This document shows positions 53,833-62,316 of a DNA stretch of 64,000 bases, piece after piece. How positions within the stretch are numbered: position 1 is the first letter of the stretch; each line of letters begins with the position of its first letter. Both the position numbers and the translations under genes were made by a program. Origin of the DNA: Chitinophaga silvatica (GTDB lineage Bacteria > Bacteroidota > Bacteroidia > Chitinophagales > Chitinophagaceae); contig NZ_QPMM01000016.1 of the NCBI RefSeq assembly GCF_003419895.1, positions 1-64,000 on the forward strand, given 5' to 3'. The notes below the pieces were generated by a model. It saw only the letters and a list, made by a program, of their open reading frames with translations, did no database searches and was not told the origin of the DNA.

Positions 53833-54528
53833 ATGAATTGTTTAATAGTAGATGATAATAAACTTGCGCGTACAGCGATGCGACAACTGGCAAGTCATGT
53901 TAGCCAATTACAAATCGTTGGAGAATGTGACAGTGCTATGGAAGCATATAATCTGATACAAAAAGAGAAAGTAGATCTACTGTTGTTAGACATTGAAATG
54001 CCTGGTATGACGGGTTTGGAACTTACCCGGAATTTAGGTAAGACAAAGCCGCTGATAATATTTACTACTGTTAAGAAAGAATATGCTGTAGAGGCCTTTG
54101 AACTGAATGTTGTTGATTACCTGATTAAGCCGGTACAGCCATCCAGGTTTATCCAGGCCATAGAAAAAGCGAAGGAGCTCAGTGACAGCAATCAGGGCAC
54201 CTTACAAATTTCCGAATCAGAATTTTTGTTTATACGAGATAGCGGTATTTTAAAAAGGATCAGAACGGAAGAGATATTGTATCTGGAAGCTATGGGGGAT
54301 TATGTAAAACTGATCACTCCCAATAAATTTCACGCTATCCATTCTACATTAAAGTCACTCGAAGAAAAACTCCCTTCTTCCAAGTTCATGCGTGTACATC
54401 GTTCCTATATTGTAGCATTAGACAAAATAGAATCGATAGAGGATGGTACCATCATCATGCAAAAGCATGTTATCCCTATTGCTGATGCCTACAGGGCCGC
54501 ACTCAACAGCAAACTGAACTTATTATAG
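53833..54528 (+). CDS. LytTR-family response regulator
   Basis: 231 aa. Receiver domain (about 1-115) with phosphoacceptor Asp in LLLDIEMPGMTGLEL near 49-63 and Lys in DYLIKPVQP. LytTR DNA-binding domain (about 130-231) with EILYLEAMGDYVKLIT near 157-172 and KFMRVHRSYIVALDKI near 187-202. The typical cognate kinase (a HisKA-less His-kinase family) is not next to it; the adjacent kinase at 55097 is a hybrid with its own receiver and HPt, so pairing is uncertain. Predicted to be translated from a leaderless mRNA. Confidence 0.92.
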   Translation: MNCLIVDDNKLARTAMRQLASHVSQLQIVGECDSAMEAYNLIQKEKVDLLLLDIEMPGMTGLELTRNLGKTKPLIIFTTVKKEYAVEAFELNVVDYLIKPVQPSRFIQAIEKAKELSDSNQGTLQISESEFLFIRDSGILKRIRTEEILYLEAMGDYVKLITPNKFHAIHSTLKSLEEKLPSSKFMRVHRSYIVALDKIESIEDGTIIMQKHVIPIADAYRAALNSKLNLL

Positions 54529-54655
54529 CTCAACGACACTTTCTCCTTTTTAAACGATAGCTACTGCCTGTTGGTCCAAATGTTCCAAAGCAGCTTTAAA
54601 AGTGCATGTACCTTTATATCGTCAAACAATTGATCACTTTTAAAAGCAAGAAAAT

Positions 54656-54898
54656 ATGAAAAAGTTTGGTTCAATCTTAGCAGCAGCAGCAGTATTGTTT
54701 ATGAGTGCATCAGCCTTCGCTCAAACAGCTGCACCAAAAAAAGAAACTAAAAAAGCAGAAGTAAAAAAAGAAGTAGCGGCAAAAAAAGAAGAAACTAAAA
54801 AAGAAACAGCATCTACTGAAAAGGCTCCTGTAGCCCATAAAGCTCATGCTAAACATCATCATGCTGCAAAACCTGCTCCGGCTGCTCCTAAAGCATAA
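54656..54898 (+). CDS. Small secreted Lys/Ala-rich protein
   Basis: 80 aa. Signal peptide to about 22 (ILAAAAVLFMSASAFA). The mature part is low-complexity: repeats of KKE/KKA/KEE, then a His/Ala/Pro-rich end (HAKHHHAAKPAP). It has no fold and no catalytic residues. It looks like the acid-shock or histone-H1-tail kind of small basic protein. A second protein of the same kind lies at 57454, on the other side of the kinase gene, with the same opening (MKK, then a hydrophobic core, SASAFA/SAASFA). Confidence 0.8.
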   Translation: MKKFGSILAAAAVLFMSASAFAQTAAPKKETKKAEVKKEVAAKKEETKKETASTEKAPVAHKAHAKHHHAAKPAPAAPKA

Positions 54899-54980
54899 AT
54901 TCTTTAACTACCGGATTTTCTGTATTTAGTTTCGATGAGTATTCTCGTTGAAACTATTTACATTTTCAGTAGTTATTATA

Positions 54981-55030
54981 TTTACGGCCAGCAATAAATT
55001 TTTATATAGGCACATTTTGCTGGCCGTAAA
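54981..55030. terminator. Hairpin after the Lys/Ala-rich gene
   Basis: TTTACGGCCAGCA / TGCTGGCCGTAAA, a perfect 13-bp stem with a 24-base AT-rich loop, followed by TTATTAAAAT. A smaller G-U-containing stem (GTTTCGATGAG / CTCGTTGAAAC) precedes it at about 54929-54953. Confidence 0.7.
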
Positions 55031-55096
55031 TTATTAAAATAAGGTATCTTGGTGAACGGCTTTCCTATATCAGCACTTTATATGTATTAAACTGTC

Positions 55097-57292
55097 ATGC
55101 AGTCAAAAAGAATCAAATATTATCTCCTTGGCCTGTTCATATTCGGGATGATTCTATTTATATTACTGCAGTTTAACTCCACCAACAATATTCAAAAACT
55201 CATTAAAGGCAACGAACAATTACTTCAGGAGCTAAATGTTAAAAATGAGCTACAGAAGCTTCAAACCAACATGGCGAAAACTGACAGTAAAGTTCGTGGT
55301 GCTGTCATTTCCCAGGATACCATTCATATTACCGGTATAGAAGCTGAAGTCGCTATCATTAAATCTGACCTTAAGGAAATAAACAGGATCCTTAAAAACG
55401 ATAGTACAGAAAAGCTACTCACACAACTGAACTACCTGGTTGAAGAGAAAAATACTTTCAACCTGATGGTATTGGATACCTTCTATAGTAATGGTAAAGA
55501 AGCTGCCGAAAAAATGATCAATAACCAGAAAGGGAAAAGATTAGGCGAAGCTATTACCAATATTATTCATCAACTGGACTCTACCCGCCAGTCGGCTGTC
55601 AACCACGCTACTCATATAGTAGACAGCAGCGGCCAGAAAGCACAAAGCTGGGGCACTGTTCTGGTTATTTTTGCCTGTCTGACCAGTTTGCTGGCCTTCC
55701 TGTATATTCTGAGCCGCATTCACAAACAGGAACAATTAATTGAGGCGCTGGATGAATCCCAGAGAAAAGAGAAAAAATTAGGAGCTGTTAAAGAACAATT
55801 TCTGGCCAATATGAGCCATGAAATCCGTACACCAATGAATGCCGTTTTAGGGTTTACCCATCTTTTAAAAACTCAACCTTTAAACGAACAATCGAAAGAA
55901 TATGTAAGCGCTATTGAAACAGCCGGACAAAATTTGCTGGAGATCATAAATGATATTCTTGATCTTTCAAAAATTGAATCTGGTATGATGCGGATAGAGC
56001 CCATATCCTTCAGCATCCGAAGTGTATTACATGGAGTGAATACACTTTTTAAACCCAAGGCAGCAGAAAAACATCTGAATTTCTCTGTAACCGTAGATGA
56101 ACTGGTACCTGATATCCTGTATGGCGACCCTATCAGGCTTACGCAGGTATTAGTAAACCTGACCAGTAATGCTATCAAGTTCACAGACCATGGGCATGTT
56201 GCTATTTTAGTAAAAAAGATTTGGTCGGAAGAATCAGCCATTCGACTATTATTTACAGTTAGTGATAGCGGAATTGGTATTGATCCGTCTAAGCAGCAAA
56301 GTATTTTTGATCGCTTTAATCAGCTCGAAGCAACTACTACACGGAAATTCGGAGGTACAGGATTAGGTCTGACTATCGTGAAGCAATTAGTAGAATTGCA
56401 AAATGGTTTTATTTCAATAGAAAGTAAAACTGGTGAAGGTGCTACTTTTAAAGTGGAACTTCCATTTACTTTAGGAGAAAGCTTAGCCGAAGACCCAAAT
56501 ACTTATCTGCTGGAGGGCGATTTATTACCTGCACATCAGGATGTAAAGATTTTGGTAGCAGAAGATAATAAAATGAACCAGAATTTATTAAAACACCTGC
56601 TGACCAACTGGCAACTGCAGTTCAAAATTGTTAATAATGGTAATGAGGTTCTACAGGCATTGGAAAAACAACACTACGATCTTGTTCTTTTAGATATTCA
56701 AATGCCGGAAATGGACGGCTACACAGTAATTCAGGTAATCCGGAATGACCTGAAATCTACAATTCCGGTAATTGCCATGACTGCCCATGCTATGACAGGC
56801 GAAAGAGAAAAGTGTCTGCAAATGGGGATGAGTGAATATTTAACCAAGCCAATTAATGAAGAGGAATTATATAAATTGATTCAACTTTATACCGGAAAAC
56901 TTCCATCCAAAGAACATTCAACTCCTTATATTCAAACCGAGAATACTGCTACACAATTAATTAATATGCAGTATTTGCAGCAGCTTTCAAATGGAGATGA
57001 ATCCTTCATCAAAACGATGTTGGAACAATTTATTTCCCAGCTACCGGAAGAGTTAACCCGTTTAAAACAGGCTATTCAGGATGAAGATCTTGCATCTATC
57101 AGAGCGATAGCTCATACTTTAAAAACTACAGTGGCATTTATTGGTTTGGAGTCACATCTATATCCATTTCTTGATCCATTGGAAAATTTACAGGAATCTC
57201 AATACTATCCCCAAATAGTTGTTGCCCAATTTAATACACTCAAGCAGCTTAGTATTCAGGCAGTTCAGGAAGCGATTCACTTATTACTCTGA
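55097..57292 (+). CDS. Hybrid sensor histidine kinase with receiver and HPt
   Basis: 731 aa. Membrane helix at about 10-27, a periplasmic sensor domain of helices (about 28-195), a second helix at about 197-217, HisKA with ANMSHEIRTPMN near 238-249, HATPase_c with RFNQLEATTTRKFGGTGLGL near 410-429, a receiver with ILVAEDNKMNQ and LDIQMPEMDG (about 475-590), and an HPt domain with AIAHTLKTTVAFIGLE (about 670-685). The full internal phosphorelay means it needs a separate output regulator. The LytTR gene at 53833 is a candidate. It lies between two small secreted basic proteins. Confidence 0.93.
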   Translation: MQSKRIKYYLLGLFIFGMILFILLQFNSTNNIQKLIKGNEQLLQELNVKNELQKLQTNMAKTDSKVRGAVISQDTIHITGIEAEVAIIKSDLKEINRILKNDSTEKLLTQLNYLVEEKNTFNLMVLDTFYSNGKEAAEKMINNQKGKRLGEAITNIIHQLDSTRQSAVNHATHIVDSSGQKAQSWGTVLVIFACLTSLLAFLYILSRIHKQEQLIEALDESQRKEKKLGAVKEQFLANMSHEIRTPMNAVLGFTHLLKTQPLNEQSKEYVSAIETAGQNLLEIINDILDLSKIESGMMRIEPISFSIRSVLHGVNTLFKPKAAEKHLNFSVTVDELVPDILYGDPIRLTQVLVNLTSNAIKFTDHGHVAILVKKIWSEESAIRLLFTVSDSGIGIDPSKQQSIFDRFNQLEATTTRKFGGTGLGLTIVKQLVELQNGFISIESKTGEGATFKVELPFTLGESLAEDPNTYLLEGDLLPAHQDVKILVAEDNKMNQNLLKHLLTNWQLQFKIVNNGNEVLQALEKQHYDLVLLDIQMPEMDGYTVIQVIRNDLKSTIPVIAMTAHAMTGEREKCLQMGMSEYLTKPINEEELYKLIQLYTGKLPSKEHSTPYIQTENTATQLINMQYLQQLSNGDESFIKTMLEQFISQLPEELTRLKQAIQDEDLASIRAIAHTLKTTVAFIGLESHLYPFLDPLENLQESQYYPQIVVAQFNTLKQLSIQAVQEAIHLLL

Positions 57293-57453
57293 TATTATAC
57301 AATATCGTAGTACCATTACCGTACTTTTTTCCCTGTTCAACGACAGTTAACCCCAATTCACCGAAACGTAATGTCACCAGGCTTTTGGCTGTCGTAATTT
57401 CAATCTACAAACAATTAATATTCTTATCTAATCATTTTAAAAAGACAATTATC

Positions 57454-57678
57454 ATGAAAAAAAGCCTGATTGCCGCTGTAGTAGTAATGAGCATTTCTGC
57501 TGCTTCTTTTGCACAAGCTCCAGCTGCTAAACCTGCAAAAAAAGAACAAGCTAAAACTGAAGCAAAAGCTGAAGCAAAACCAGTTGCAAAAGCTGATGCT
57601 AAGCCTGCTAAAGCAGAAGCTAAACCAGCTGTTGATACTGCAAAGAAAGCAGCTAAGCCAGCTAAGAAAAAAGCTTAA
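57454..57678 (+). CDS. Second small secreted Lys/Ala-rich protein
   Basis: 74 aa from the ATG at 57454; the frame extends upstream but the signal peptide decides the start. Signal peptide to about 21 (LIAAVVVMSISAASFA). The mature part is Ala/Lys/Pro/Glu only, with AEAKP and KPAKA-type repeats and a KKKA end. It resembles the protein at 54656 but lacks its histidine tail. Possibly an unstructured periplasmic buffer or charge-binding peptide. Confidence 0.8.
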   Translation: MKKSLIAAVVVMSISAASFAQAPAAKPAKKEQAKTEAKAEAKPVAKADAKPAKAEAKPAVDTAKKAAKPAKKKA

Positions 57679-57712
57679 TCCAAAACCATACAACGTTTTG
57701 AGTCTATTTGGT

Positions 57713-57740
57713 CCCGTCAGGAATGACGGGATTTTTTTTT
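57713..57740 (+). terminator. Terminator after the second Lys/Ala-rich gene
   Basis: CCCGTCA / TGACGGG with a short loop, then a T-rich tract (ATTTTTTTTT). It sits directly before the palindromic element at 57741. Confidence 0.92.
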
Positions 57741-57899
57741 CTCGCAAAGGAGCATAAGAAGCAAAGAGGCATAAGGATCGAAGCGAATGTTTTTAAGGAC
57801 TTCCGTTAGGTTTCAATTATAATAGAAACCAGTCATTAGTTCTTAATAACATTCGCTTCGATCCTTATGCCTCTTTGCTTCTTATGCTTCTCTGCGAGA
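57741..57899. repeat. Palindromic repeat element between the basic-protein and TPR genes
   Basis: 159 bp. The left arm starts CTCGCAAAGGAGCATAAG and the right arm ends in the near complement (CTTATGCTTCTCTGCGAG). The arms run about 63 bp with a few mismatches. The loop holds its own small palindrome (GGTTTC-AATTATAATA-GAAACC). AAGCGAATGTT and its complement flank it. After the element AACAACGAGCAACGCGAG follows. It lies between convergent genes, immediately after a normal terminator. Same end sequence as the elements at 42, 284 and 33698, different arms. Confidence 0.92.
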
Positions 57900-57918
57900 A
57901 ACAACGAGCAACGCGAGT

Positions 57919-59169
57919 TTATTGCAATGCGTCTAATTTCTTTTTAGTTTCTTCAACTTTAGCATTGTTATTTTTGATTGCATAGATTTTTTGCAAAGCA
58001 TACAGGCAGCTTTCATAAGTTTGTTTGTCGCTTGCATCTAAGCTACCTTTACCAGCGAAACCAGCATCAGCTTTTTCGAAGTAAGGCAATGCCTGATTCA
58101 TTAAACCTTCTACTTTAGATTGCAATTCTTTTGCCTTAGGAGAAGTTTGTTGTTTGCTATCCAGCGAGTTGAGTTCTTTATTAAAGATTACAGCACGGTT
58201 GAAGAACAGAGCACCTAATTGGAAGTTAGCAGTAGCATCGTTAGGGTTAATTGCAATAACCTTTTTGTATGCATTTTCTGCTTTGGTCATCAGCTCATCG
58301 TAATTAGCTGGTTTAGGAGCGTCATTACCTTTTTCGTCGCGAGGGTTAGCGATATTGTCTACACGGATAGCGTAGTCGAGTAACGCAGCTTCGTCGTTTG
58401 GATTATCGGCAATTTTCTTTTCCAGCATAGACAGCAATTCGTTTGTTTTACCAGTTTTGCTGTAGTATGCCAGTTCCATATCGTTGAAGCGCTTGTCTTT
58501 AGGGAAAGCAGCTTTTCCTTCTTCAATAGCTTTCAGCCAGTTGGCCTGATCGCCTTTTTCTTCGTACAGTTGGCCTAAGATAACATATAATGCTGGTTCG
58601 CCTTTGAATTGTAAGTCAGCAGCTTTTCTCAGGTAAGTGAGTGCATCATCTTTTTTACCGGCCTGGCTTGCAGCGTAGCCTAAGTAGAAAGTCATAGAGG
58701 TGTCGGTAGGGATAGTACCACCCAGGTTCTTACTGTTGTAGTAACTTGCTACTTCAAAAGCGTCTTTGAAGTTGATCACAGAAGAATCCCATTTTTGTTC
58801 GTTGAGGTTGCCATAACCAATGTTGGCAATAGTAGCATAAACGTTGAAAACAGGTCCGTTCAATTCGAGAACAGCTTCTTTCATTTTAGGATCAATCTCT
58901 AAGGCCTTTTTAAAAGAGGCGAATGCTTGTCTTGCCAGTGCACCATCTTTTTGTTTAGTGCCCATTGCTTCGAGGATTTTACCATTTACTAACCATGTTT
59001 TAGCTTCGTTTTTGGTTTTATCGTTTTGCAATGCGGCATCAATGTCTGCTTTTGCTTTTTCCAGGTCTTGCTTCTTCAGGTTCTCATCTGCACTAGCAAC
59101 TTTTGCGCGTTGTGCCATTACTGAAGTTGCGGCCGTGCAAAAGAGAAGAGATACCAATAAATTTTTCAT
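57919..59169 (-). CDS. Secreted TPR protein
   Basis: 416 aa with a signal peptide (about 1-19, ending VMAQ). Several tetratricopeptide repeats follow, visible in ASFKKALEIDPKMKEAV (about 87-103), YLGYAASQAGKKDDALTYLRKAADL (about 161-185) and AYKKVIAINPNDATANFQLGAL (about 295-316). Periplasmic scaffold-like protein. It ends near the palindromic element. Role unknown; the reading frame is complete. Confidence 0.85.
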   Translation of the reverse strand: MKNLLVSLLFCTAATSVMAQRAKVASADENLKKQDLEKAKADIDAALQNDKTKNEAKTWLVNGKILEAMGTKQKDGALARQAFASFKKALEIDPKMKEAVLELNGPVFNVYATIANIGYGNLNEQKWDSSVINFKDAFEVASYYNSKNLGGTIPTDTSMTFYLGYAASQAGKKDDALTYLRKAADLQFKGEPALYVILGQLYEEKGDQANWLKAIEEGKAAFPKDKRFNDMELAYYSKTGKTNELLSMLEKKIADNPNDEAALLDYAIRVDNIANPRDEKGNDAPKPANYDELMTKAENAYKKVIAINPNDATANFQLGALFFNRAVIFNKELNSLDSKQQTSPKAKELQSKVEGLMNQALPYFEKADAGFAGKGSLDASDKQTYESCLYALQKIYAIKNNNAKVEETKKKLDALQ

Positions 59170-59321
59170 GCTTTTGATTTTTTTGCTGATTACAATAAGA
59201 GTATGGTGCTCTGATTAAGATAATACAATCAATAAGAGCGTTACCACTAAAGTTGACAGTACTTTTTTATTCAGAAAACTGGCAGCAACTGGAATATATT
59301 GCTGCCAGTAATAAATTAAAG

Positions 59322-61895
59322 TTATTCTGCTGCAGTATCGTCGCTGTTTGTTTCAGCGCTGCTATCAGTATCGGAAGATTGATCTGTATCTACAGTTCCT
59401 TCTTCGTCCTGGTTAACCTCTTCTTCTTCCTCCTGTTCGTCAAGACGTGCCACTGCTGCGATTTCGTCGTTATCATCCAATCTGATCAGTCTAACGCCCT
59501 GTGTAGCGCGGCCAGCTTCTCTGATATCGGCAACAGCCATGCGAATGGTAATACCTGATTTACAAGTGATCATCAGGTCCTGAGATTCTGTTACTTCCAG
59601 GATGCCTATTAAGTTACCAGTTTTTTCGGTAATATTTATAGTTTTTACACCTTTACCGCCTCTGTTGGTAATACGATATTCTTCGATATTGGTACGTTTA
59701 CCGTATCCTTTTTCAGAAACTACGAGGATAGTTTTTTGATTGTCGTCTTTATTAACACAAACCATACCAACTACCTCATCGTTATCGCTATCTACTTCAA
59801 TACCTCTTACACCGATAGCACCACGACCGGTATCGCGAACGGTAGATTCAGGGAATCTGATGGCTCTACCACTCTGGATGGCCATCATGATCTGGCTGTC
59901 GCCGGTAGTAAGTCTGGCTTCGAGTAATTGGTCACCTTCGTTAATAGTAATAGCATTTACACCATTTTGACGAGGGCGGGAGAATTCTTCCAGTAAGGTT
60001 TTCTTAATGATACCTTTTTTGGTACAGAGAACGATATAGTGGCTGTTGATAAAGTCTTTATCCTGAAGATCCTTAATATCGATGATTGCACGGATTTTAT
60101 CATCGGAAGGTAATTGGATCATGTTTTGGATGGCACGACCTTTACCGCTCTTTTCACCATCCGGGATTTCATAGACCTTCAGCCAGTAGCAACGGCCTTT
60201 TTCGGTAAAGAAGATCATGGTATGGTGAGTAGAGGCTACAAACAGATGTTCGATATAATCTTCATCTCTTGTTCGGCCTCCGATGGCGCCGCGACCACCT
60301 CTTTTTTGCTGGCGGTAGTCGTAAGCAGAAGTACGTTTGATATAACCCAGGTGAGAGATAGTGATTACCACATCTTCTTCAGCGATGATATCTTCGATTC
60401 TCATTTCGCTGGCCAGGTATTGTATTTCTGTTTTACGTTCGTCGCCAAATTTCTTTTTAACTTCTTCCAGTTCTTCACGAATGATTTTCATACGAAGAGA
60501 CTCGTCGCTCAATACATCTTTGAGGTAAGCAATGAGTTTCATGATCTCGTCGTATTCGGCGCGGATTTTATCACGTTCCATGCCGGTCAGACGTTGTAAA
60601 CGAAGTTCGAGGATCGCTTTAGCCTGGATTTCAGACAATCCGAATTCGCTCATCAAACCTTCTTTTGCCACTTCAGGAGTAGCAGCAGCACGGATGAGAG
60701 CAATCACCTGGTCGAGATGATCGAGTGCGATCAGATAACCGGCGAGGATATGTGCTTTTTCTTCGGCTTTGCGTAATTCGTAGTTAGTTCTTCTAACTAC
60801 AACTTCGTGACGGAAGTCGATGAACTCGGAGATCATATCTTTCAGGTTCAGAATACGTGGGCGTCCTTTAACCAGGGCCACGTTATTGATACCGTAAGAA
60901 GTCTGGAGTTCAGAGTATTTAAATAATTGGTTGATGATTACACTGGAGATAGCTTCTTTTTTGAGATCTATCACCAGGCGCATACCTTCTCTGTCGCTTT
61001 CATCGCGAACATCGGAGATACCTTCGATGATTTTATCACCAACTAACTGAGCTATTTTCTGGTGGAGAACAGCTTTGTTGATCTGATAAGGCAGTTCATA
61101 AATAATAAGTCTTTCACGACCATTCTTGGCAGTTTCAGAAGTATATTTACCTCTTACCACTACTCTGCCTCTACCAGTTTCAAAACCTTGTTTTACTCCT
61201 TCAAAACCGTAAATAATACCACCGGTTGGGAAGTCCGGAGCCTTTACATGTTTGATGAGATCTTCGATAGTGATCTCTTTGTTTTCGATGTAAGCAATAG
61301 CACCATCAACTACTTCACTGAGATTGTGAGGCATGATGTTGGTGGCCATACCTACTGCGATACCAGAAGCACCATTAACAAGAAGATTCGGAATGCGTGT
61401 AGGCAAAACCGTTGGTTCTTCCAAAGTATCGTCGAAGTTGTTGGTAAAATCAACGGTTTCTTTGTCAATGTCTTCCAACATTGCTTCTGCAATTTTCTGC
61501 AGACGAATTTCGGTATAACGCATTGCTGCCGGCATATCGCCATCTACCGAACCAAAGTTACCCTGACCGTCTACCATGGGATAACGCATGCTCCAGGGCT
61601 GCGCCAAACGTACAATGGTGTCATAAATAGAAGCATCACCATGCGGGTGATATTTACCCATTACCTCACCAACCACACGGGCAGATTTCTTGTAGGGTTT
61701 GTTGCTGTGATTGCCCAGTTCATTCATTCCGAATAAAACACGGCGGTGCACAGGTTTCAAACCATCTCTAACATCTGGCAATGCACGGCCTACAATTACC
61801 GACATAGAGTAGTCGATATACGCCGTTTTCATTTGCTCCTCAATGTTGATCTGGACAATTCTCCCTTCCTGATGATTTTCCGTATGCTCTGTCAT
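59322..61895 (-). CDS. gyrA: DNA gyrase subunit A
   Basis: 857 aa from the ATG at 61895; the open frame continues 16 residues upstream. Catalytic Tyr in AAMRYTEIRL near 122. The quinolone region reads YHPHGDASIYDT: the position matching E. coli Ser83 is Ala, while Asp87 is kept. The beta-pinwheel GyrA-box is QKRGGRG in the C-terminal domain, and the protein ends in a long acidic tail rich in Glu, Asp and Ser. It makes, with GyrB, the ATP-driven supercoiling enzyme. The promoter candidate lies at 61941. Confidence 0.96.
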   Translation of the reverse strand: MTEHTENHQEGRIVQINIEEQMKTAYIDYSMSVIVGRALPDVRDGLKPVHRRVLFGMNELGNHSNKPYKKSARVVGEVMGKYHPHGDASIYDTIVRLAQPWSMRYPMVDGQGNFGSVDGDMPAAMRYTEIRLQKIAEAMLEDIDKETVDFTNNFDDTLEEPTVLPTRIPNLLVNGASGIAVGMATNIMPHNLSEVVDGAIAYIENKEITIEDLIKHVKAPDFPTGGIIYGFEGVKQGFETGRGRVVVRGKYTSETAKNGRERLIIYELPYQINKAVLHQKIAQLVGDKIIEGISDVRDESDREGMRLVIDLKKEAISSVIINQLFKYSELQTSYGINNVALVKGRPRILNLKDMISEFIDFRHEVVVRRTNYELRKAEEKAHILAGYLIALDHLDQVIALIRAAATPEVAKEGLMSEFGLSEIQAKAILELRLQRLTGMERDKIRAEYDEIMKLIAYLKDVLSDESLRMKIIREELEEVKKKFGDERKTEIQYLASEMRIEDIIAEEDVVITISHLGYIKRTSAYDYRQQKRGGRGAIGGRTRDEDYIEHLFVASTHHTMIFFTEKGRCYWLKVYEIPDGEKSGKGRAIQNMIQLPSDDKIRAIIDIKDLQDKDFINSHYIVLCTKKGIIKKTLLEEFSRPRQNGVNAITINEGDQLLEARLTTGDSQIMMAIQSGRAIRFPESTVRDTGRGAIGVRGIEVDSDNDEVVGMVCVNKDDNQKTILVVSEKGYGKRTNIEEYRITNRGGKGVKTINITEKTGNLIGILEVTESQDLMITCKSGITIRMAVADIREAGRATQGVRLIRLDDNDEIAAVARLDEQEEEEEVNQDEEGTVDTDQSSDTDSSAETNSDDTAAE

Positions 61896-61940
61896 TTTGT
61901 GTATTGATTTACAGTTTTTTCTGCTCAAAACAGATAAAGG

Positions 61941-61948
61941 CAAATATA
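61941..61948 (-). promoter_or_regulatory. gyrA: -7 box of gyrA
   Basis: TATATTTG on the minus strand, an exact TAnnTTTG. The expected start point is near 61934, giving a leader of about 39 bases. The -33 part is weak. The remaining 61949-62316 is AT-rich with no ORF or repeat that I can support. Confidence 0.5.
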
Positions 61949-62316
61949 GCCAATTCAGCCCTTATTTTGAGCTAAAAAACGTTAAATGTGAATAAAAAGA
62001 CCATAGGAATAAACCTTTATATGGCAAGATCGATATATGATACTTTTAAAACATGAAATACAACTATTTATGAATTTATTTTGTTATCTCTAAAATGCTA
62101 AGTGATTTCAATTAAAACTCTATATATTAACACGATATAATATATTTAAATAAGAATATTGGCAAAGTATTTGTACTTAAATAACTGATAATCAACAGAT
62201 CGAATCAACGGAAAACATATATATAATAACTTAAAATCCGAATACTGATAGAATTCGAACATTAATTACAAAAAAGCTGTTATTCCCCTGATTCTTAATC
62301 ACTTTTCTAAAAAACT

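Noticed and set aside
57424..57757. Additional ORFs overlapping the second Lys/Ala-rich gene
   Set aside because: They are frame shadows of its low-complexity repeats and have no signal peptide in a sensible place.
60114..61736. Long ORFs on the plus strand across gyrA (161 and 224 aa)
   Set aside because: They run antisense to a clear GyrA with intact motifs, and their translations have low-complexity, Phe/Ser-rich composition typical of shadow frames.
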